In this document: piece by piece, positions 59,079-64,000 of the stretch
Numbering within the stretch: the stretch's first letter is position 1
How the letters are laid out: every line of letters begins with the position of its first letter
Source: Salinibaculum sp. SYNS191
GTDB taxonomy: Archaea; Halobacteriota; Halobacteria; Halobacteriales; Haloarculaceae
Reading direction: 5' to 3'
NCBI RefSeq assembly: GCF_037338445.1
Contig: NZ_CP147838.1
Span: 3,782,001-3,846,000, forward strand
Length of the DNA stretch: 64,000 nucleotides
Made by a program: the position numbers and the translations under genes
Notes under the pieces: generated by a model
What the model was told of the DNA's origin: nothing
What the model saw: only the letters and a program-made list of their open reading frames with translations
Database searches by the model: none

Positions 59079-59735
59079 TTACTCTTCGGCTTCGTCGGTG
59101 TCGACGCCGACGTCTTCCTCGTCGACGTCGACCGCCGTCTCCTCTTCCGCGGCGACTTCCTCCGGTCGCGCTTCCAGCGTGGTCTTCTGAATCTCGACCC
59201 GGCGCAGCGGGTAGATGGTCTTCGCTTCGTTGTAGATTGCCGAGGAGAGGCGACCCTCGACGATGGAGTCGATCAGGTCCTCGAAGGTCCGCTCGCTGGC
59301 GGACTCCTCGACGAGGTCGATCATCGTCCGGCGGATGGCCTTCTCCTGGCTCTCGTCGGCGCTTTTCGTCGTCAGCGCGACGGGCTGAATCTGGACGCGG
59401 TAGTCGTCCGTCGTCAGCACCGTGATGTACGCCTCGATTTTCGAGGAGCCACGGCGGACCAGACTGCGGAGGTAGTCACGGGTGAGTTCGTGCTTGATGA
59501 ACTCGGTGTACGCCGTATCGCTGGCGACCTCCGTAATCTTGAATTTCAGCTTCGTGTTGTTCTCGCTGGCGTCGTTGCGCAGGTCGCCAAGCGTCGTCTC
59601 GATCGTGCGGCCGAGGGCCTTGTCCGGTTCGTCTGCCGGTGTCTCGCCGAGCTTTTCCCGGTCGAACTGCTCCGGGGCAAGCACGTCGTACCAGCGTTTC
59701 TGTTGCTTCTGTCGGGATACTGAACGTTCGCTCAT
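59079..59735 (-). CDS. rps3ae: 30S ribosomal protein S3ae (eS1)
   Basis: A 218-residue protein with the archaeal eS1 start (QKRWYDVLAPEQFDREKLGET), LGRTIETTLGDL, RTMIDLVEES and the closing IYPLRRVEIQKT, plus an extended acidic tail typical of halophiles. It is the last gene of the operon rps15-recJ-pcc1-rps3ae, in which each start overlaps or touches the preceding stop. Confidence 0.95.
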   Translation of the reverse strand: MSERSVSRQKQQKRWYDVLAPEQFDREKLGETPADEPDKALGRTIETTLGDLRNDASENNTKLKFKITEVASDTAYTEFIKHELTRDYLRSLVRRGSSKIEAYITVLTTDDYRVQIQPVALTTKSADESQEKAIRRTMIDLVEESASERTFEDLIDSIVEGRLSSAIYNEAKTIYPLRRVEIQKTTLEARPEEVAAEEETAVDVDEEDVGVDTDEAEE

Positions 59736-59983
59736 GATTGTGTGTCGTCTGTGGACGTTTCCCCGTCCTGGTCGGAAAGCTGTGCTGCCACCGTGAGGTT
59801 CACGACGTAGTCGTCGACCGTCGCGTGCAAGCCACCAGTCGTCTCCCGCTCTATCATCGTCACGACTCGCTCCTCGTCACTTCTCGTGTCCATCTCTGCC
59901 GTGTCGTCCGGGCGGACCGCCGCCGCGATTGCGGCCGCTGCATCCGCGTTGCCGTGTGTCGTCGTGATGCGTGCCCGTCTCAT
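59732..59983 (-). CDS. pcc1: KEOPS complex subunit Pcc1
   Basis: An 83-residue small protein: RARITTTHGNADAAAAIAAAV, then VRPDDTAEMDTRSDEERVVTMIERETTGGLHATVDDYVVNL shows the Pcc1 strand-helix pattern (here only by its parts: D-N-x-x-x-M-like and T-I-D-D-Y-V-V-N-like). Pcc1 dimerises the KEOPS/Kae1 complex that makes t6A on tRNA. ATGA overlaps on both sides couple it to recJ and rps3ae. Confidence 0.9.
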   Translation of the reverse strand: MRRARITTTHGNADAAAAIAAAVRPDDTAEMDTRSDEERVVTMIERETTGGLHATVDDYVVNLTVAAQLSDQDGETSTDDTQS

Positions 59984-61104
59984 TGTGCCTCCCTGAACGC
60001 GAGGACGAACTCGGCGTCGTCGCCGTCGAACCTGGCGCGACCCCAGTCGTCCGTCCCGTCGCCGTCGCCGCCGACCGCGCGTGCGGCCTCTGCGACGACT
60101 GCGCCCGCGTTCGTCCCATCGTCGGCCAGCGCCGCCGCCTCGCCGTCCGCGACGACGAGGACGACCGGCTCCGGCGAGCGGAAGTCCCTGACGAGCCTGG
60201 CCACGGTACCGACGGGTGCGTCACCCTCACAGCGGGCGACGAACAGGCCGTCGTACCGGCCCGTCGTCGCACCGTCGACGGCTGCGTGGGCGCGTTCGCC
60301 GTGGTCGCGCCAGGCGGCCAGCGCGGCGTCGCGGTCGACGCTGCCGACCGCGAGCGCGACGCCGAGTCCCGGGTCCGTCCGCGCGACTGCGTCGAGTACG
60401 TCGGCGTAGCCGCCGACCGTCTCGAACGGCGCACCGGCGTACGGCCGGAGGAAGCGTTCGACGGCCTCCGCGCCGCGTGGGGTGGCGTCCGCGTCGCCAG
60501 CGATGGCGAGTGCAACCAGCGAGGCGACCCGGCGGTGGGTCGCGTCGTCGGGGTCGTCGGGAAGGTCCAGGTCGTCGACCAGCGCTGCGGCCGACTCCTC
60601 GTCCCCCGAGAACGGGCCGTGGGCCAGCGTCGAGTGTGCCAGCCCGTCGACGAGGTCCGTCGTCGGGACGGCCACGCCGGGCCGGCGACCCAGCCCGGTC
60701 GCTTCGGCGTCTTCGAGCGGTCGGCCGCTCGGAACGCCTCCACCCGCGGCGACGCCGGCGAGTGCCAGCACCGGGTCGGGGTCCCCGAACTGTGCCGCCA
60801 CGTCGTAACCGACGCGGCTGGCGGACGTGTCGGTGCCGAGCGTGAGGTCGGCGGTCGGGAGCGGCCGGCCGAGCGCGACTGTCAGGTCTGCGTCGGTCTC
60901 CCGGACGGCGTCGTCGGGCACGGGCGCGACGGTCGCCTGGTAGGGCGTCGCGTCGCTGTCGAGTGCCCTGGCGACCAGCCCGACCGCGGCGAGGGCGTCG
61001 CCGTCGGCCGCCGCGACGAGGCGGACGAAATCCGCCTCGCGGAGCCGCGTGGCTACGTCGCTCGCGGCGGGCGCGTCCGTCTCCGGTCGACCGGCTGTGG
61101 ACAT
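59980..61104 (-). CDS. RecJ-like protein with degenerate DHH motifs
   Basis: A 374-residue protein found in the ribosomal operon rps15-recJ-pcc1-rps3ae. A RecJ-type first motif is still visible as VAAADGDALAAVGL, but no D-H-H and no second acidic motif can be seen (the corresponding place reads DADLTVALG and DLTLGTD). The C-terminal DHHA1-like part is also weak. It is therefore likely non-catalytic, possibly a replication or RNA-processing partner like other inactive archaeal RecJ homologues. It begins directly after the rps15 stop. Confidence 0.75.
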   Translation of the reverse strand: MSTAGRPETDAPAASDVATRLREADFVRLVAAADGDALAAVGLVARALDSDATPYQATVAPVPDDAVRETDADLTVALGRPLPTADLTLGTDTSASRVGYDVAAQFGDPDPVLALAGVAAGGGVPSGRPLEDAEATGLGRRPGVAVPTTDLVDGLAHSTLAHGPFSGDEESAAALVDDLDLPDDPDDATHRRVASLVALAIAGDADATPRGAEAVERFLRPYAGAPFETVGGYADVLDAVARTDPGLGVALAVGSVDRDAALAAWRDHGERAHAAVDGATTGRYDGLFVARCEGDAPVGTVARLVRDFRSPEPVVLVVADGEAAALADDGTNAGAVVAEAARAVGGDGDGTDDWGRARFDGDDAEFVLAFREAQ

Positions 61105-61569
61105 CTATTCGAGGAGTTCGCGTGCGTCTTCGTGGCTGTAAGTGAAGTCCTCGTCGAGTTCGTCACCGCGGTAGTAGTTGACGAGGCGACGGATCTTCGA
61201 CTCCGTGTTCTGGAGCGCGCGCTTGTTCTGGTAGTCCGTCGGGTTCGCCTCCATGTGGTCGCGGAGGCCGATGGCCTGCTCCATGAGGTTGCGCAGGTCC
61301 TCGGGCAGGTCCGGGTCGGCGTCGTTCGCTTCGAGAATCTCGGTGACCTTCTTGCCCGTCGCGAGGCTGACGTCCGGGACCGGCGTGCCCTGGACGCCCT
61401 CGTCGCGAAGCTTCAGCCCGATCTGGCTCGGGCTGTGGCCGGCGTCGGCCAGTTCGACGACGCGCTCCTCGATTGCGTCTTCGTCTACGTCACTCCACTC
61501 CGGTGGTTCGTCTGCCACGGGCTTGTCCGAGTCGGACGAGCCGCGGCGGCGTGAGTGCATTCGTGCCAT
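61105..61569 (-). CDS. rps15: 30S ribosomal protein S15
   Basis: A 154-residue archaeal S15 (S13e-like): MARMHSRRRGSSDSDKP, then ELADAGHSPSQIGLKLRDEGVQGTP (archaeal N-terminal domain) and the S15 core LMEQAIGLRDHMEANPTDYQNKRALQNTESKIRRLVNYY. It is the first gene of the operon. The ATG at 61569 is chosen because the family starts there. Confidence 0.95.
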   Translation of the reverse strand: MARMHSRRRGSSDSDKPVADEPPEWSDVDEDAIEERVVELADAGHSPSQIGLKLRDEGVQGTPVPDVSLATGKKVTEILEANDADPDLPEDLRNLMEQAIGLRDHMEANPTDYQNKRALQNTESKIRRLVNYYRGDELDEDFTYSHEDARELLE

Positions 61570-61825
61570 TGTTGGGTTGGAACTGCACAGACCGCTCGAT
61601 GGCAGGCGACTGCTGTCGCCGCGTGTTGCGTCTCCTGACGCGAACACTGCCGCAATCCCGAGTCGCCCAAGCGGACGACGAGTCAGATTTGCGGCCGTGC
61701 GTTCCCGGCTCTACCTTCTCCTTCGCTCACTAAACCGTTCCGGATTCGAGCGGGCCCGGGCGTTCGCCCTCCCCTGCGTCACGGTCCGTGTTCCCCGTTT
61801 ACTATCCAGGTGTAATCAGCCACGC

Positions 61826-61835
61826 TACTTATCAC
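61826..61835 (+). promoter_or_regulatory. TATA box of the pilin-like gene
   Basis: TACTTATCAC lies 24-33 bases before the ATG at 61859 and predicts a leaderless transcript. Confidence 0.55.
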
Positions 61836-61858
61836 GCTGAAAATCATACCGGGTACTA

Positions 61859-63379
61859 ATGCGCTCGACCGTCGGGGGGCGGCACCAGGGGACGACCGGG
61901 GACAGACGAAGTCAGGCGACAGTGCTCGGTGCGGTTCTGGTCATCGGTCTCGTCATCACCGCGACGGCGGTGGTGGTGACGCTGGGTGCGGACGCGCTGT
62001 CCGACACCCAGAGCACCTCGGAACTGGAACGGGCCGAGAACTCGATGACGCTTTTCAACACCCGCACCTCGATGGTCGCGCTCGGCAACTCGCCGAGCCA
62101 GTCGGTCGAGTTCGGCCGCGACAGCGGTCGCCTGGAGAGTCTCCCGGACGCGGGGTGGCTCAAGGTGACCCACGCGAACTACACCGCCGGCGGCGACGAC
62201 GAGGTGATGTTCAACGAGACTCTCGGCGCCGTCGTCTACACCAACGACGACACGAAAATCGCCTATCAGGGCGGGGGTGTCTGGCGCAAGCAGGACGAGG
62301 GCGTCGGACTCATGATATCGCCGCCGGAGTTCCACTACCGCGGGGCGACGCTCACGTTGCCCATCGTCCGGGTGAACAACTCCGCTGGGGGGGCCGCAGG
62401 GTCGACGGCAACCATCAGACGTGCCACTCAGACCCGGCGCGTGTTCCCGAACGCGACCTCGTACAACGTGACTGGGGACCCGTACGAGAATCCGGTCGCC
62501 AACGGGACCGTGAACGTGACCGTCCAGACCGAGTACTACCACGGCTGGGCCGAGTACTTCCGCGAACGGACCGAAGGGGCAGTCACAGAGTTCCCGAGCA
62601 AGAATCAGGTCCGTGTCTCGTTGCAGACCATCGCCGGGAACGTGGGCGATTTCGAAATGCCAAAAGTTGGCCAATCAATCGCCATCCGGGGAATCGGTAG
62701 TGAACACCCGATCAACACCTACAATATCACGCTGGCACCGGACAATAGTAATAATAAATTTAACAATCTCGACTGGTCGATGTACGCGGACAACGGAAAC
62801 GAGCAGTTCGAGTTGCACTTCGGGACTCAATCCGCCAGTCCGGAATGCGATGGGGGTAACTTTACTGGTGACCTCGACGTGAGTCTCTACTACTACAACA
62901 CGTCAGGAAGCGATACAATACACGAAGAGTGGCAAAACCAGACCGTCGACGTTTCGGAGACCGACGATTTCAATTGCCAAAGTGGGGCACTTGTTATCAA
63001 CATCACTAGCGACACGAAACTAGAGATGGGTGACATCAGTGGTGCCACTGGCAGCGGGACCAAGTGGCACTACGGGACGGAGATCTCGAGCCGGAGCGTC
63101 GACAACGAAACGAAGTCGTTCACCTTCCACGACAATGGCACCGTTGATATGGGGGACTATTCGACCGGAGACAAAGAGGAACTCGGGTTCCTCGTCAGCC
63201 ACTACTTCGGCTTACTGGGTCCACAGTTCGACCTGACAGTGGGAAGCGGACCTGGCGCAAGCAACCCCGTGAATGAAGATGGTTCCGAAGGGACACTGCT
63301 TTTCGACCAAGCGACCGGAACTCAATTTATTACGTTCCTGCATATCACCGAAAACGAAGTATACGTCACATTCGACTAG
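61859..63379 (+). CDS. Pilin-like secreted protein (DUF7289-type)
   Basis: A 506-residue protein. The basic start (RSTVGGRHQGTTGDRR) is followed by SQATVLGAVLVIGLVITATAVVV, a class III/type-IV pilin-like hydrophobic segment that PibD-type peptidases process in archaea. The long extracellular part is rich in Asn-x-Thr/Ser sites and beta strands. Haloarchaeal families DUF7289, DUF7288 and DUF7266 with this plan occur together as putative pilus/adhesion gene clusters. The second half (from about 62650) is clearly A/T-richer than the first. Its function is unknown; a role in adhesion is only an inference from family. Confidence 0.75.
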   Translation: MRSTVGGRHQGTTGDRRSQATVLGAVLVIGLVITATAVVVTLGADALSDTQSTSELERAENSMTLFNTRTSMVALGNSPSQSVEFGRDSGRLESLPDAGWLKVTHANYTAGGDDEVMFNETLGAVVYTNDDTKIAYQGGGVWRKQDEGVGLMISPPEFHYRGATLTLPIVRVNNSAGGAAGSTATIRRATQTRRVFPNATSYNVTGDPYENPVANGTVNVTVQTEYYHGWAEYFRERTEGAVTEFPSKNQVRVSLQTIAGNVGDFEMPKVGQSIAIRGIGSEHPINTYNITLAPDNSNNKFNNLDWSMYADNGNEQFELHFGTQSASPECDGGNFTGDLDVSLYYYNTSGSDTIHEEWQNQTVDVSETDDFNCQSGALVINITSDTKLEMGDISGATGSGTKWHYGTEISSRSVDNETKSFTFHDNGTVDMGDYSTGDKEELGFLVSHYFGLLGPQFDLTVGSGPGASNPVNEDGSEGTLLFDQATGTQFITFLHITENEVYVTFD

Positions 63380-64000
63380 GGTGAAACTTCGACGTCGACC
63401 CGTATGAGCGAAATGTGAACTCGGCTCGGGTCCTCCATACGACAGTAGATTTCGTTACTGCTGCCGGTCACTGTCCCGCACTCGTCGAAACTGTCGTAGT
63501 CGTTGAGCATCTCCAACCACAATCCAGACCGGGGAGAGGTGACGTTGAGCGAGATGTTGGAGTACCGGCTTGAAGTGTCCGACACGATGAGAACGGTTCC
63601 TGCATCCGTTCCTCTTATTCGGGCTGTGCCGCCACCGATGCTCTGTGTCCCCCGTGAGCGTGTCTGGTAGATGGGGAAAATGAAGCGGTCATCTTGAACG
63701 ACCAACGATGGCTTTTGAATTGCAATCCCGTTCGCACCGTCGTCCTGGCTTCTGAAAATCGTCCCAGCGGAGTACACGACGGTCTGGTCGGAGTTGGATG
63801 CTCTGTAGGTTATCGGATAGAGTTCGTACGAATTGGTGAAGTTATCGGCCGCTGTCGTCCCGTTGACTTCTATACCGATTGTTATGGGATTCGAGATATC
63901 GAGTTGCGCCTCTGCGAGTCGCATCTCGGTTGAGCGACTGGGCGCGCCTCGCTTGGCGATGTCGTTCATGTTCGTCGCCAGCAGATCGAATGCCCGTTCC
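63376..64000 (-). CDS. Pilin-like or secreted protein, N-terminus outside the window
   Basis: The minus-strand frame is open to the right edge, so the start lies beyond 64000; 207 residues are visible. The visible part begins ERAFDLLATNMNDIAKRGAPSRSTEM and continues with beta-rich segments (ITYRASNSDQTVVYSAG, IFPIYQTRSRG) and a repeated S-N-I-S-L-N-V type strand. It resembles haloarchaeal DUF7266-type partners of DUF7289 proteins, though it is convergent with the neighbour and their stop codons overlap by 4 bases. Base composition is A/T-richer than the core. Confidence 0.65.
   Translation of the reverse strand, partial: ERAFDLLATNMNDIAKRGAPSRSTEMRLAEAQLDISNPITIGIEVNGTTAADNFTNSYELYPITYRASNSDQTVVYSAGTIFRSQDDGANGIAIQKPSLVVQDDRFIFPIYQTRSRGTQSIGGGTARIRGTDAGTVLIVSDTSSRYSNISLNVTSPRSGLWLEMLNDYDSFDECGTVTGSSNEIYCRMEDPSRVHISLIRVDVEVSP

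Overview
The window is haloarchaeal chromosome, class Halobacteria. It has high GC, very acidic proteins, Tat-type lipoprotein signals, leaderless genes with a TATA element about 25-30 bases before the ATG, HalX and HalOD1 signalling proteins, archaeal ribosomal proteins S17e, S3ae and S15, a KEOPS Pcc1 subunit, coenzyme F420 (CofD) and isoprenoid-lipid (geranylgeranyl reductase-type) genes, and a NuoA-B-CD-H-I complex I module. A Haloarcula-like lineage is my inference and is not proven here.

Layout. 1-20.4 kb is ordinary core: the end of a zinc-type oxidoreductase, a GNAT enzyme, an SDR, an NSS transporter, then the propionyl-CoA carboxylase operon pccB-pccX-pccA followed by birA (3.8-8.5 kb). 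Next come a universal stress protein, an amidohydrolase, an HD hydrolase and a phosphatase, then a tightly overlapping four-gene operon cofD / Dus-like / CitG-like / DUF447 (12.5-15.6 kb), then S17e, asd, a HalX response regulator and a flavoprotein reductase. 31.9-64 kb is again core: a threonine-synthase-like enzyme, a DnaJ membrane protein, hisD, two paralogous Tat lipoproteins, an IscA-type protein, dodecin, nuoA-B-CD-H-I, purE/purK, agl23-like, ribH plus an aminotransferase, a PAS histidine kinase, ribL plus a JAMM protease, a DHH phosphoesterase, a secreted phospholipase-D-like protein, a HEAT protein, a halocyanin, an SDR, the rps15-recJ-pcc1-rps3ae operon and pilin-like proteins at the right edge.

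The remarkable part is 20.5-31.9 kb, an accessory island with lower GC and many spacers. It is punctuated by eight same-orientation copies of one compact DNA site. Each full site has a 10-bp palindrome (CTACTAGTAG), exactly 8 bases, then a hairpin (consensus CGCCCGG-TAGTGTT-CCGGGCG) and CGTACATTT. The first copy keeps only the right half and the last copy keeps mainly the left half, as expected at the two ends of an array. Between the sites lie seven unrelated payloads: an ABC exporter with a Bat-type regulator, a PIN/HTH pair with a small membrane protein, a CPBP protease, a second CPBP protease, a DUF433/DUF5615 pair, a UPF0175/DUF3368 pair, and a broken Doc gene with a small partner. This looks like a cassette array of toxin-antitoxin and defence-type modules bounded by a recombination site, integron-like in logic but with no integrase in the window. 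A strongly folded, probably non-coding RNA gene (about 20.50-20.71 kb) sits against the left border.

Other oddities are a complex I operon that stops after nuoI, a 13-bp tandem duplication that breaks the Doc gene, a 36-bp tandem repeat that copies a gene's own C-terminus and stop codon, and a small helix-turn-helix gene that separates purK from purE.
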